Below, in pieces: positions 35,763 to 48,027 of a stretch of DNA of 64,000 bases. How positions within the stretch are numbered: the first letter of the stretch is position 1; each line of letters begins with the position of its first letter. The position numbers and the translations under genes are program-made. The notes beneath the pieces are model-generated. The model made no database searches, was not told the DNA's origin, and worked only from the letters and a program-made list of their open reading frames with translations. The stretch comes from Thuidium tamariscinum (lineage: Eukaryota > Streptophyta > Bryopsida > Hypnales > Thuidiaceae). Location of the stretch: positions 21,165,386 to 21,229,385 of the forward strand of contig OX344752.2 of the NCBI GenBank assembly GCA_947034885.2, read 5' to 3'.

Positions 35763-36682
35763 CCCTTAAAGGACCATTGTCCCTTCAGGGGACAAATGCA
35801 ATTTTGGGCAGGTACCTACGGGCTGAATTTTTGTCCTAATTTTTTGAAACTTTTTTGAGAGGTAGAAAAATTGAATATCTTCGTGAGGATATAATTTTTT
35901 TTTCAATCGGTGACCGGGAACAAAAGTTATGCCCAAATAACCTCAAAACAGGGGACGGCGGGCAGTTTGGGCAGCAAAGAAAAAATTTGAATTTTAAATT
36001 TTTTTTTTTCTTATAGATTATATTTTTGTCTATCTAGGAAGCTTTGATTCATTTTATTTGGATTTGTTATGAGAAAGTTATGGACATTCTTGTTTTTCGG
36101 GCAATTAGAGCATTTTCTTGAAAAAAATAACTCGTAGGATTCATTTCTTGATGCAATTTTTGCAATTTTTCAAAAAAACAAATTTTTCATGGTTTAGTTT
36201 ACTTGCTAGAATAATCTCACCATTAGGATTAGTGCATTTTAATTCCATCTAAAAGATATTAATATTTTAGATTTTCCTTCTATCTTGTACCTACTTCTAC
36301 TTAACAATTTTTTTAAGAATGAAAATTAAGTTTTTTTGAATTTCTTTTTTTTCCCTAGATTCTCAACTCAATTTTGCACTAGAAATAATTAAAGCTCAAA
36401 ACTCTTTAGTGCAAAATTTTTAAGTTAAAAATGTTCAAAGTCAAAAAATCCAGCCCCGTAATGTGCTGAAAAACTTGTTTTTTCCACTTTAAATGCAAGT
36501 ATCTTGCAATCTGCGTGGTCAAAAATTCTGAAATTTTTTTCACTCTATCTTACACTAGTGAGGTATAAGATCCTATGGTTAGATGTGGAAAAAAATGAAT
36601 TAATTTTAATTTTTACTCTTTGCTATAGAATTGGCAGTTTTTAGTGTTTTGGGGCAGAAAACAGGGCTTGGTCCTTTAGGGG
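35763..36682. mobile_element. 920 bp TTAA-flanked piggyBac-like non-autonomous element
   Basis: It starts CCCTTAAAGGACCA and ends TGGTCCTTTAGGGG, flanked by TTAA at 35759-35762 and 36683-36686. TTAA duplications with termini beginning CCC are diagnostic of piggyBac. The LTR copy at 16970 supplies the uninterrupted sequence (ATTCCATGG near ...AAAATTC on the other strand). There is no transposase frame. Confidence 0.9.
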
Positions 36683-37263
36683 TTAATGTGAAATTTCGGA
36701 AAAATTCAAAACAAACTGGGTGACATCTAGGTACTTCTAAATTCTAAGTGTAAGTTCCTTGCTCACTTGCATTTGTCTAATTTTAGTAATTTTGGAATAT
36801 CGTTTACTTAAAGAACAAATTAATTCTCGATACTTGTGAATCTTGATCAATTGGCATTTTTTTTAATCTCTTGGTAAGTTGGTATGCTTTCATCCTAAGA
36901 GCAACTTTTTGTATCCTTCAATGCCTATTCCTCTATCTCTAATTTGAATTATATTTTGAATCTCTGAATTTTGCAATATTTTTGATGATCAAATTGAATT
37001 CTCTATGAATTGGATTTTAACTTCATTGACTCTTTAGACCTAAAATAGACTCAAATATTTAACCACTTTGTCAAATGCACTTCTAAAATTTTAGTTTTAC
37101 ATTGACAAGACACTAAGACTGGCTAATGCCTACATCCTCACTTCTCTCAGACTTGCTAATTAATCTTTTAAACTCACAATTAGACCCTAGAATTGGTAAA
37201 ACATAATATTTTGTGCATTTTGTGATTTTAGAAGTATTCCTCATTACTTTGGAAGAGACTTTT

Positions 37264-37961
37264 GGGTGATTGCAAAAAACACCTGCCGATTTTGTTGCAA
37301 TTGGTTGATTTTTTCGGGAGTCCTTTAAAATTAAAAAATTAATTTTAAATTAAAAAAAATATATGACTTATGTATCCACCTTTAAGATGAAGTTACCCAT
37401 GGAAGGAATTGCATAGAAAAATTGTCTAAGTAAGAGAACTTGAAAAGTGCCAAACCTCAAGAAAATACATACCTTCATGTTTTAATTAGGAAAAAATAGT
37501 AGAAATAAGTATTTACAAAAAATAAAAAGTGTCCATTTGCAAAAACTTTATGGAGATGGTCATTCACGAAAAAATCCACTAAAATAATATTTTATAAGTT
37601 TCAAAATACAAGCATAAAGGAACTCACTTTATAGACCTCCACACCATATAAAATTAACTATTTTAAAAAATCCTTCCCTAGAGAGCTAGAGATCTATTAC
37701 AAGACCATCTCATCCAAATTTCATCTCAAAATCATTCCAAAGACTCTAAACTGTAAAGTATAACATCCAATTAGGGTCTATTTTTGGATAGTAAATTCTT
37801 TTTGAAAATTATGAAAAATTAGGGAAGGTTTATGATAGTTATGAGTACCTTTCCTACAAATCTTGAGTCAATCAAAATCAAAACACAAAAGTGATGGCCA
37901 AAAAACAAATCATCATGCAACATGTGAGATAAAATAGTACAAGTGTTTCTTGCAATCACCC
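37264..37961. mobile_element. 698 bp element of GGGTGATTGC family, TSD TTTT
   Basis: The left end GGGTGATTGCAAAAAACACC and the right end GTGTTTCTTGCAATCACCC are inverted repeats, flanked by TTTT. The interior, in reverse orientation, matches the copy at 61367-62114 (for example TTTTTGGATAGTAAA). Removing it makes the LTR copy contiguous. No coding frame. Confidence 0.85.
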
Positions 37962-39548
37962 TTTTATTAAAACTCTCTTACACTCTTTTTATGTATTTTT
38001 ATTATAAATTAAACCTAAAAACTCTAAAATACTTGTGAAAAATGTATCTAGAGTTCCAAGTGCCATCTTGAGGGTTTACAGGAGGCTTTCAACTTACTTT
38101 CACTAGATTTTGGTGAAAAGAATTCTAAGCCAAACCATTAAAAGACACTTCCACCACCCTCTAGAGCACGGTATACCAAAATTTTACACTGTAAAGTTTG
38201 TTTGAGCTTGACTCAGTAGACTAAAAGAGATCTCAAATCAGATTTCAAGGAGAATAATTCAAAGCCCATAAGGTTGCTACTAAAGCCAGAGAATGTAAGG
38301 GAAACCTCACCAATATCAAGGTGAACATGTGTCCTCTTGCTTGAAGTATTGGCCCATCTAGATCGTCGGGAGCTTGAAATTGGAGATTTGAATCAATTAC
38401 AATTTGGAGTACAAATGCAAATTGAAGTGCACAAGCTAAGGGTGGAACACTAGTAGTGAAGGAAGTGAGAGAGGGGAGTATTTTAAGTTGTATGTGCCTT
38501 ATTCTTTGAAGAATATATTAAGCCTTCAAACAAGGTTGAAATTTTCTCTTAAGACAAGTAGATAAAACAAATTTAGGCAATAGTTGACTTTTGGAAAGAT
38601 TGTAGGATTAGTTGTTAGTTGGTAGAGCTCAAACAAGATTTGTTTTAAGGTTTTGTTTGTCTTAAGGTTTTGTTTGATTCCAAACCATTAGCCAAGTACT
38701 TAGTATTAGATTTTATAGGATTTTATTCTTGCAATAAATATTCAAAAACCAAAAAATCAAATGGAAAATTAAACAAAAACATTTCCTAAGAAAAAAGACA
38801 AGCAATATAAAAAAGAAAAAGAAAAAGAAGGAGGAAAAAAAGGGAAGATTGGCTATTCGACAATTTTCAACTAAAAAAAACAAGCGGAGGGAATGGAAGT
38901 GGTGCAGCCTCACCAAGTTGAATTATTAAACATGGAAGTCACGACAAATGAGGTTAGTTCCTAATTGTTTTATTTGATTTCATTTATTCCATGCAAAAAT
39001 CCCTTTAAATTTGAAGTAGAAGGTTAGAAATCCAAGTTAGACCATCAAAGTCATTAGGAATTAAAGTAAAACATATAGCAATAGTTATTAGAAAATTAAA
39101 TTAGCTTTTCTAAAATAATTTACAAGTCAAAATTGGGCAAAAACTTTAGAAATTACACCCGGTTGAATAATAGTTTTAAATCGATTAATCTTGAAGCCTA
39201 AATTTTACTTTTAGGATATGATAAAATTAGATACTTGAAAGAAATTTAATTTACTTTGAGGAAGAAAAGATAAAATCCCATTACCAAATCATAGCTACAA
39301 TTAGGAATTGATAAGATAGAAAAAAGCAATAATCAAAGAAGGATTTAGGACCAAGACTAGTTAGAATAAGTCATAAGCTTTCCAAAACTATTTTATATAT
39401 AGAAACTAGAGTTATAACAAAGAAGTAAAGAGCAAATCAACTTTAGAACCAAATCAAAGAGGATTGGGATGAAAGTCAACTAGAGACGATTAAAAATCCT
39501 CAAAGTCATATCTAGGTTAGGGGAGAGAAAACTAAGAATTTCACAACA

Positions 39549-40281
39549 GGGTGATTGCAAGAAAGACCGGTACTATTTTGCGTCACACTTTGAATGACAG
39601 AGTTGTTATTGATTATAACTTTTAAAGTATGAACCATATTAATTTGAAATTTTGACTAAAGATTTCTGACATGACAACAATCAAATTCCTTATTTTTCAG
39701 AAATTTTCAAAAATCATTTTATAATTAAATTTCAATTAAGCTAATTTGTCACACTTTGTTGTTTAGGGGTTTTTAGTACTGGGGAGAATCCAAAATTAAT
39801 GATCTAAAGCTGAAATTTTTGTGGCCTATTCCCATACTAGGTAGGCATGTTTCTACTAAAGGAAATCTTAAAAATCATTATTTTCTTTCCTCTACATATG
39901 CACAAACAGGCCTCCCTTGTACGCATACTTTTGAACATTTGAGAGGGTTTTGAGATAATTCTTTTGGTGAAATCTCTTCATCATAAAATTCTCCCCGATT
40001 GCCAATTTTTAGTTTTTTTTAAAATTCTTTTTCCTATTTTTTACAAATTAAAATGTCAAAGTAGCTATTTTCATGAAAATTTGCACTTTTCTAGTTCTCC
40101 TACTTAGAGAATTTTCCTACACTTTTCCTTTCTAGGGTACCTTCTTCTTAGAGGTATATACCTAAAACATATTTTTTACATTTTTTAAAAATTGTTTTTC
40201 TAATTATACAGTACTCCCGAAAATTTCAGCAGTACTGTGGAAAACGCTACATAAATCGGTCGGTCTTTCTTGCAATTACCC
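39549..40281. mobile_element. 733 bp element of GGGTGATTGC family, TSD AACA
   Basis: It starts GGGTGATTGCAAGAAAGACC and ends GGTCTTTCTTGCAATTACCC, flanked by AACA at 39545-39548 and 40282-40285. It shares internal landmarks (TAGGGGTTTTTAGTACT, GAGGTATATACCTAAAA, AGTACTCCCGAAAA) with the copy at 61367. No coding frame. Confidence 0.88.
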
Positions 40282-40413
40282 AACAAATCAATACAATTTC
40301 TTATAGTTAGAACCTTGAGAATTGACGGATGAAGTTTTAAAGGGTATATTGAAAATCAAACTTCATCCACCTATACATACTAGGAATCAAGGTCAAATTG
40401 GGGCAAGGAGAAC

Positions 40414-40632
40414 TGACCCCCTCGCTCGGCCACTTCGGTAAAACGCTGTAATTTTTTATTTTTCATACTAAATTTTTTTTGCAAATTTTGAATTCATATT
40501 TGCGATCAGAGACCGCAAATTAGCTAGGGGGTGAAGAAAGTAGGGGTGATCATGGCCCAAACTAGGGGGCTTTTTGTTTGGATTGCACCTCTGGTAAAAC
40601 ATGGTAAGGCTGAGCGAGGGGGCCAATCCACC
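40414..40632. mobile_element. About 220 bp MITE with CCCCCTCGCTC termini
   Basis: The left end TGACCCCCTCGCTCGGCCA and right end TGAGCGAGGGGGCCA form an imperfect inverted repeat of about 18 bp. The interior (AATTTTTTATTTTTCAT, TTGAATTCATATTTGCGATC) is related to both duplication arms around 3907-4410 and 44785-44915. The target duplication is not clear. Confidence 0.6.
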
Positions 40633-40957
40633 TAGATCGTCAAATTGGATGTTCTTTATTTTTATGGAAAGGGCATGAGAAGCTTTGTAACTACCAACCT
40701 CTAACTTTTGGGATTGAACCATCTTATTTAAACTAAAGTAAAATTGTCATTGGACTAGCATTCTTTACTAATTCTCTGATTATGCAATTTATAGACATAC
40801 AATGAAGACATACATCATAGTTATAAAAAGATTCATTGCTTGGAAGGCTAAATTGAACAAATGTTTAAACATCCATAGGATACAACTCACAATTTACACT
40901 TAAAGAACCTAGTTGTGTACACTTTATTGTAAGGGTGAGAATAAAGTGCTCATAGGA

Positions 40958-41337
40958 TCCGAACTTCAAGTAGCAAATAGCCACGGTGAGATTCGATAAT
41001 GGCAAAGAAACTGATGTCTCCTAGGGAGCCTTGCAATTTCTCCTAAATGGTAGACACCGATATGCAAGAAATGTAAAGTTTGCCCTAAATCTCTAACCTA
41101 GTCATGAGGCTTTGACATTTGCTTAACAAGTCTTTTTGTCTAAAGAATGAGATTTCCCATGTCATTCCAACAACAATGACAATTAATGTTAACTACGATT
41201 ACAAAGAGAGTTCAAGTGCAGACTTCTTTTCCTCAAGCTCCTCCAATGACAAAATCAACCTCTAAGGCAAGTGCAATGGCTGAAGCAATGACAAGCTAAT
41301 TTATCCAAGAATTAGAGTTCTAATGGTTTGAATGTGA
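40958..41337. other. Spacer upstream of piggyBac remnant
   Basis: No gene is recognised. Plus-strand sequence near 41220-41320 has a coding-like texture (TSFPQAPPMTKSTSKAS-like in one frame) and may be the degraded N-terminus of the transposase that follows. Confidence 0.35.
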
Positions 41338-42790
41338 GGAGAGCAATAAAGAATGCCACAAAATGGCAAGGAGAAGGTAGACGGTAATGTAATGGCTACA
41401 ACAATGTGCATTCATCCACTACCAAAATGGAAGCCTCCATCCATCATGGAAATGAGAAGAAAAACACGACTAGATATGCATTCTCCAATGCAAACCAAAG
41501 CTAATACATTCAAGAAGGCACATAATGGACCAAGTAGAGAAAGACTACCATTTCCTAGTCAGTCCACAACAAAATCACAATATAAATCATTGAAATAAAA
41601 AAGGTTGTCTAAAGAAAAGGACGAGGATTTGAATCCTATGCTTATCAAATTTACCAATGAAACATGGCTTCCTAGTATTAAAATTTATGCAAGTCCTCCA
41701 ATACTCCACTCTAATCCACAATCTACTTGTGCAATTAATTATGAAGAATTACCAACATGTCTTTATGTATTTGAGAAGTTTTGGACTCTAGGGACAATGA
41801 TCAAAATTGTTAAAGAAACTAACTATTATACCTCAATTGTGTGTGTGTCAAAGAAATAGTTCAAACTAATGGTGGTTTGGATTGGACTCCTAGGTATGAA
41901 TTTTGCATGTATTTAGAGGTCTTATTATTTTTGGGTGTTAAGAAAATGCCAAACATGAGATGTTACTAAACAAAAGACAAACCTTTCTTGCTTTGTCCAA
42001 TAATATCAAAACTATTTAGTAGAGAACGATTTGTGGACATATCACGATGTTTGCATGTAGCAAATGGGACATTGGATAGTGCTGATAAACTAGAAAAAGT
42101 GTGTTGACTATGTGAAGCTATACATTTTCAATGTCAAAATTTGTAGAAGCCTCATCATCAAGTCACTAATGATGAATCCATGGATAGATATAAGAGCATG
42201 TAAAGTCCAATAAGGCAATATATGCCAACAAAACTAGTACTATTTGGCATAAAGGTTTGGGCAATGGCAGAGGCTATTGTAAAATATATGTAGACTGTTT
42301 GAATTTAGTACAAAAAATACTCTGAATACAATGCGTCACTTTCATAACCTATGCAACATTCACAATTTGTGGCCAAAAAGAAAGAGATTTGGAATGCAAG
42401 GAGCAAAAGTGGTCAAAGATCTCATGAGAACTCTACATGGTCTAGACCACATTGTCACAATGGATAGTTTTTCCACATTTGTACTATTATTATTGCAATT
42501 ATTGGACTAGGAGACCATAGCAACAAGGACTTTGAAGTCAAATTGCAAATATGTGCCTAAAGAAATGTGGAACAAGAACATTTCTAAGAACAAGGACATG
42601 GGGTGGATGGATTTTTGCATGCAAATATCACAATGAATTTGTTGTGTTGTTTGGGAAGATAGAACTCCCTTTCCTCTATTATCCACGCATACAAAGGCAC
42701 ATTCATGAGATAGAGAGAGGAAGTAAGACATTGTGTAGAGAATGGGCAAAGGGGGAACAAGTATGTCCAAACATGCCCAATGCACTTACA
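41338..42790 (+). pseudogene. piggyBac-like transposase, heavily decayed
   Basis: The plus strand, read through many stops and shifts, shows the order of a DDE_Tnp_1_7 (piggyBac) transposase. Blocks in order are: FTNETWLPSIKIYASPP; YEELPTCLYVFEKFW near 41735; a GGLDWTP-like block near 41870; MYLGVLLFLGVKKMPN-like at 41910; DESMDRYKS near 42172 (first catalytic Asp region); IRQYMPTKLVLFGIKVWAM at 42205; VVKDLMRTLHGLDHIVTMD at 42410 (second Asp region); then WIFACKYHNEFVVLFGK at 42605. More than five lesions make it inactive. From 42437 on it is part of the right duplication arm and is repeated, inverted, at 5131-5479. It is a plausible past source of activity for the TTAA-flanked elements in the window. 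Confidence 0.8.
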
Positions 42791-42845
42791 ATATCAAAAA
42801 AACATGAGAAGTGTTGACAATGTTGACCATCTTCAAGGGTATTAA

Positions 42846-43770
42846 CCCCTAAAAGACCAAAGGCATTTTTTTCTCAAGAACCACTCAAATCTGCCGGTTC
42901 TGTTGCATTCATTCTTGAAAACGAAAGAATATATTTTCTTAGAATTTAGCCATAAGATCTTGCACTTTACTTATCAGAAATCATGTTTTAAAATTTCATG
43001 AAGTTTGACCATAGGGATTGGAAGATATTAGCATTCAAAGTTTGAAAAAAAAGTTTTTTTGAACACTGGCCTACAATTTCAAATGACTTTGGTTGCCATT
43101 TGTGGGAAATTTTTGCACTACAAGTGTTGAATTAAAAAAACTTTGTGTTGAAGCTTTGAGTTGAGAGTCTAAGGAAAAAGATTTGAATCATAAATATTTG
43201 ATTTTCATTCTTTAAGAAATTGTTAAGTAGATGTAGGTTCAAAAATCAAGGAAAAACTAAATTGTTAATAACTCTTAGATGGGATTAATACACAATAATC
43301 CCGATGGTGAGATTGTTCTAGTAAGAAAGCAAACATAACCTTGTCAAACAACTTTTTCTAGAAAACTGTGAAAATTGCATTCAAAAATGAATCCTTCGTG
43401 CTATTTTTTCAAAAAGATGCTCAAATTGCTCAAAAAACAAGATTGTTCATAACTTTCATGTCAATAATCCAAATGGAATGAATCAAAGATTCAAATGTAG
43501 ATAAAAATAAGATCTTCAATAAATAAAAATTTAAAATTTTATTTCAATTTTTAATAGATTTTTTCTCCGCTCGGCAATATGAAAATTATACTTAAGATGG
43601 CATAACTTTTGCTCCCGGCAAAGAATTTAAATAAAAATTATATTCTCACAAAGCTAATAAGTTTTTCTATCTTATGAGAAATTTTTAAAAAAATTCACCT
43701 AAAATTGAGGTCATAAGTACCTGCCCAAACTCCTTAGAATTCCCCGAGGGGACTCTTCATCCTTCAAGGG
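42846..43770. mobile_element. TTAA-family element inserted in right arm
   Basis: It begins TTAACCCCTAAAAGACCA (TTAA at 42842-42845) like the other family members and shares internal sequence with 13931-14640 and 35763-36682. The left arm at about 4818 has the empty site, GGGTATTAAAGGACC on the reverse strand. The right terminus is degenerate (ATCCTTCAAGGG) and is followed by TATTCAAGG in place of a clean TTAA. Confidence 0.75.
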
Positions 43771-44179
43771 TATTCAAGGACCTTAACAAGTAGCCATAAA
43801 TGGTGGCACTATTTCTTTCATTTTCTTTTAGACACGATCGTTGTTAACTCTTGGATCATTCATAGTGATTTGAGTTTCAAATTTCTCATGGATCCTGTGA
43901 CCCATTTGTCATCCCAAATGAAATTGGCAAATGAATTGACTTTGAAATGATTGAGTAGAGTGCCAAGTTTATTGAGTTTTGCCTCCCATGTGTGTAACTC
44001 ATGGGTTGTGGTCTATGGAAAAAACCAAAAGGTGAGCAAAATTTGCAAGAAAAAAACTTCCTATGTATGGCTAGGATGAGCTGTGATCTCCGATTGAAAA
44101 ATAATAATTACTTTAATTTTCATTTACTGTATTCAGAAGTATGCTTTGCACTCTAGCTGCGGTGTTGGATTAGCTGCTA

Positions 44180-44784
44180 TAGGAGAGGGCTCATAAACTG
44201 CTCAGGCTTTTGCACCTGTCGATTAGGAGGTTTTGAAATAGATAGTTGATTGTCAAAAAATGAATTGTGGATTACATTGAAGCATGCTAAGATTTGTTTT
44301 TTGCTAATTGAATGGATGGTTTTAGAGTCCCAATGGCTTCATCCTCAACTAAGTGGTTAGGTGTTTCCTGATTATATTTAAAATAAGAATTAGTTGCTGA
44401 AGTACCTTCTTTCAAGTGTTCATAAATCTGAAATAATGATTTATTCAAATATTCATTTCAATTTTAGAAAGGAACACTTTTAGAAACAAATGCTATTCCT
44501 TTTTACATATTGCAGTGCTAGTTTTTGAAGCAAGCCAATTTTTTTTTCAAATTGCACATGTATGGGTTTGCAAGGCCTATTGATCATAGATAAGGCCCTA
44601 TGCCAGACTGTATTTGAAAATTCATAACTAATTCAATAATGCTTCAAAAAATATGAAACAACTTGTATTGGATTCCTCGGTTATTTCTCTTTCACTGAAA
44701 AATGAGTGCAAAAAATTACCATCCAAACAAATACATGAGAAAGGTGGACCAGCCCTTAGATGAGCGGTTTATGAGCCTCCTCCC
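44180..44784. mobile_element. About 605 bp TIR element in right arm, TSD CTA
   Basis: The left end GGAGAGGGCTCATAAACTGC and right end GCGGTTTATGAGCCTCCTCC form an imperfect TIR. CTA occurs on both sides, and the left arm keeps the empty site GCTGCTAGAGGCC (reverse strand near 4400). A three-base duplication suits PIF/Harbinger or CACTA type MITEs. No coding frame. Confidence 0.85.
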
Positions 44785-44919
44785 CTAGAGGCCTTTGGGG
44801 CATGTGGATTGCAAATATGAATTCAGAATTTGCAAAGCATTTCATGCGTGGGAAATAAAAAATTTCAGTGTTTTCCCAAATGACCGACCGAGCGGTCTTG
44901 TCGGAGAAGGATGCATCAT

Positions 44920-47480
44920 GAAACCCTAATCGCTCCTTCCGTGTGAAGACTGTTCGCCGTAGCATTTTCAGCTGGTGGTTAGCGGTTATTTCTCTTACCA
45001 GTGACGGAGTCACCTGCTGGCGAACGAATTGCGGCAACTGCTTCATCAGGAGGAAATGCATTGGACCTGGAAGACTCCAGATTTGTTCAACATTTCCGAC
45101 GTTCAAAACTTCACTGTCGCTGCTCTTCGCCTTCATTTCTTCCGCTGCTGGCATCAATTGAGAAAGAGAACACAGCGAGGAAGGATTCGAAGAAGACGGG
45201 AAATGCCTTGCAGACGATGCTGACTGTGTGCTAAGTAGTGGACGTGTTTTCCAGACAAGCGTCTTGTGAACAATGTCAGTGCCATCTGCGCGGAGGAGAA
45301 CTCGCTGGTATGGCTTCGTGGCAGCTCGATACTGGGGACAATGGAGGCTCAGGTGAAGGGGGAGAATAAGTAGCCAACGCAGCCATGAAAAAGGTACGTC
45401 AATTGGGCTTTTGCATTAGCCGTTTGCAGAGTGATTGTCAGAGTCATTCAGCTTCGCTTCACCTTTCCTGTGCAGGCAGCCACTTCTTGGGTTGCTGAGA
45501 GAGAAGGAGGTACTTGAGTCACTCCAGCGTGTCTCCATTATGAGTTGTGCATTTTCTCCATTTTGTCCACAGTGCTTTTGGGAATCTGGAGAAACGTGAT
45601 TCCAAATTCCGCAAGTTCTTGATCGTTGTCATAGATTCCGAACTTGGACTCACGAACTTGGTTGCGGCAGGCGTCAGTGGAGCGGGATATGTCGCTTCTT
45701 CTTCTGCAGTACGATGTGCTCTACATGACTTGGAAGAATTTTTCGGTCTCTTCAATGCCAGCACCGTCCTGTTCATAGCGATGTGAGTCTCTTGTGTCTG
45801 AAATTCGACTTCAGCTCATGAAGCGGGACAGTCGGAAGAGAATTTCAGACCTCCATGTGAGTTCAGCAATGTCCACTTAGATAGCAATGTACATTTCAGG
45901 GTATTGAGCTCCCGTGGTCTCATTCTGTACCTCAGTGAACGTAGTAATTGATTGTGTTCTGCACTCCAGCGGTTTCACAAGGTGAGAGCAGTCATTGGTG
46001 CTCACCATGTCATCTGTTGTATTCTGGTTCCCCTCCTGTCATTTTCCCAATTTCTTTGTGTTGATTCGACATGTGGATCTCTACCATGGAGCTTGTAGAA
46101 ACGTGGACATGACTTTCTTGTTCTCATCATGTGCACATGCAGGTCGATAAGAACATGACCTGGAAAGCGTGTGGAATAGAATGCTACGTGACTGTGCTTC
46201 ATTCAGTCTTTAGGTATGATCGTTTCTGTTCATCAGGCGGAGAGAATGCCGCAGCAAGCAAGTGATTTGTACCAAAGAGTTGGGATGCAAGCTCTGAACT
46301 TCCCATATAAATATAAGCTTTCAGTTGAAGTAGAGTAATGTTCTGCTTCCACATGCTACACTAGTGCTTGTCTCAGTAGTTCTTCACATGCTCGAGCAAA
46401 CACAATTTGTAATCTTTGCAAAGTGGCAAATTACACAAAATAGCTGTTCCATTACTGCTAGGAAGGAAGAATGGGACGCCACTGACTGTGGACAAACGGC
46501 ACATGTGGGCGGGACCGTAGCTACAGACGTGTTCGTTGATTCCACTTGTGTCGGACACAGAGAAAATCGTGTGAGAAGGGCGTTGGTAACCTGGTCAACG
46601 ACCGTTTCCTTTGCTCCCCTTTTGCAGACCCCGGCTGCCCAACTGCATCATTTCCGTAACACCGTTCATAGATCGTGAACAGTGTGTCCACCTTCGGTCA
46701 GCAGCGCTAGTCGCAGCGTGCCCGGCCCGACGTTTAAGGGTTAATGCGTTCGGGTTTTCAGGATTGGAGGTAGTAGCAGATTTTTCGCACATGTTTTTTC
46801 TTTTCAATTTGATGTGTTTCTGTCCACAGGTTCAATTCTGAGGTCCATTCCGGCGTTGTTCTTTGTGATGTTCTTCTTAGTAACAGTTAGTGTGAATTGT
46901 TTTCTGTAATGCAGGCAGATAGTGATGGGACTGCCACCTCAATTGGTGTCGTGGGATTTAGATTGTAGACAACAATTGCAGTGCAGGAGAGAGCAGAGAA
47001 GCTTTTTGTCGGTGCGTGGACTAGGTGGTGCACAGGTGAGTGAATTAAGCGGTTGGATGACTTGTGACACGGGTTGGACTACTGTGGTCACGCTGACAAC
47101 GAATCTGTCGAAATATGAGGTCTCCTTTACAGCAATGTTTGCCAAAGAGGTTGTCACATTTTTCCAAGCGTAACATGGTTGACCGAACCCTAAACCCCGG
47201 TATTGATGGGAAGAGCGCTTTGAATGGTACGAAGTTGCTTGTTAACAGAGCGTTGACGTTTGTGTACCCAGGATATCTGTGCAGTCTCAGTCTTCAGGTC
47301 TCCATGGCCTATCCACCCTGCTTTATCCCTGCCCTTGTCCTCTCACATACGAGGCCGTGGACCAATCCGGTGTTCACCATTTTCATCAGTTTGGAAGAGA
47401 TCACCTTCGAATTCCAATGCTTCAGGTATGTATCATATGCCCATCGTCGCAGAAAGAGTTTGGCTCTCCTGGTGAGAATG
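44920..47480. other. Upstream part of the right OSB/PPR block, no gene model resolved
   Basis: The composition is genic and the sequence is nearly identical to 1319-3835. Short plus-strand frames at 45001-45234, 46364-46678 and 47115-47483 lack a recognisable domain. Likely content is the promoter and 5' exons of the OSB-like gene. A TATAAATATAAG string near 46305, upstream of these frames, could be a core promoter. Confidence 0.35.
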
Positions 47481-47483
47481 TGA

Positions 47484-48027
47484 CCGACATGGGTAAAGCA
47501 TGTTGCGGTGGATTCAGGTGAACTCCAGTCGGTTGAAGAACTTTGGAAAGAGTACTTTGCGGATCCTACGCAGTGGTGGGACAACCGAGCTGACAAGGTA
47601 TGACTAGATTAAAGAAAGCGGATACAATACTCGGCTCAACAAGTGACAGGACGTTTCTTGCTTGTACAAGGCCATGGGCGCTTGTGGGCTCTTCGTAAAG
47701 CAACAAGTATGAAATTGCGTTGTTTGCTGTCATGGAGTGGAGTGAACACCGCTCAGATCATTGCAGTGTCATCAACAAATATTCCTGGAATATTAATGAA
47801 TATGAGACAGTTTTATAGGATCTGATCATGGGTTTTGGTGCCTACAGAGGAATCCTAGATCACCTGACTTTAGGCATAAGGTGGCAAGGAAAGCACTTTG
47901 GATATATGGCTGGTCGACTCCACTATGGGTAAAGGCAATGCTCAACTTGACAACTGTAGGGAGAATGCAACCTCGTGTTGATTATCGCTCCAAAGATTCT
48001 CAAGACACAACACAAGGAGACAGGTAA
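47484..48027 (+). CDS. OSB-like organellar ssDNA-binding protein, C-terminal PDF exons (right copy)
   Basis: The first exon's frame is open from about 47484 and ends at AAG|GTATGA (47597), encoding SVEELWKEYFADPTQWWDNR. The intron is 47598-47847. The second exon, 47848-48027, encodes RNPRSPDFRHKVARKALWIY, then GWSTPLWVK and a polar tail ending TTQGDR and TAA. The W-W-D-NR, then NP-SPDF-HK, then ALW pattern is the PDF motif of plant OSB proteins, which act on organellar ssDNA. The intron is phase 0. The OB-fold expected upstream was not found, so the gene may start with exons I cannot resolve or may be truncated. The last codons overlap a usable splice donor (GACAG|GTAAC) about 320 bp before the PPR frame. 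Confidence 0.65.

Larger units (their letters stand above)
34270..40957. mobile_element. Rearranged second copy of the LTR-like element, with nested insertions
   Basis: 34270-38084 is homologous, on the minus strand, to 16282-17870 of the first copy. Its 5' end reads TGTAAACCCTCAAGATGGCA (minus strand at 38084), matching TGTGAGCCCTCGAGATGGCA. 38085-40957 appears homologous on the plus strand to the 3' part of the first copy: the short exon at 38893, TTCATTGCTTGGAAGGC at 40832 versus 20132, and a terminal GGGTGAGAAT...GTGCTCA. So the 5' half seems inverted relative to the 3' half. Insertions at 34768, 35763, 37264, 39549 and 40414 interrupt it. Confidence 0.65.

Noticed and set aside
44756..45157. 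133-codon minus frame at 44756-45157
   Set aside because: It spans the edge of a MITE-like segment and is not supported in the left arm, where the counterpart is broken; probably chance.
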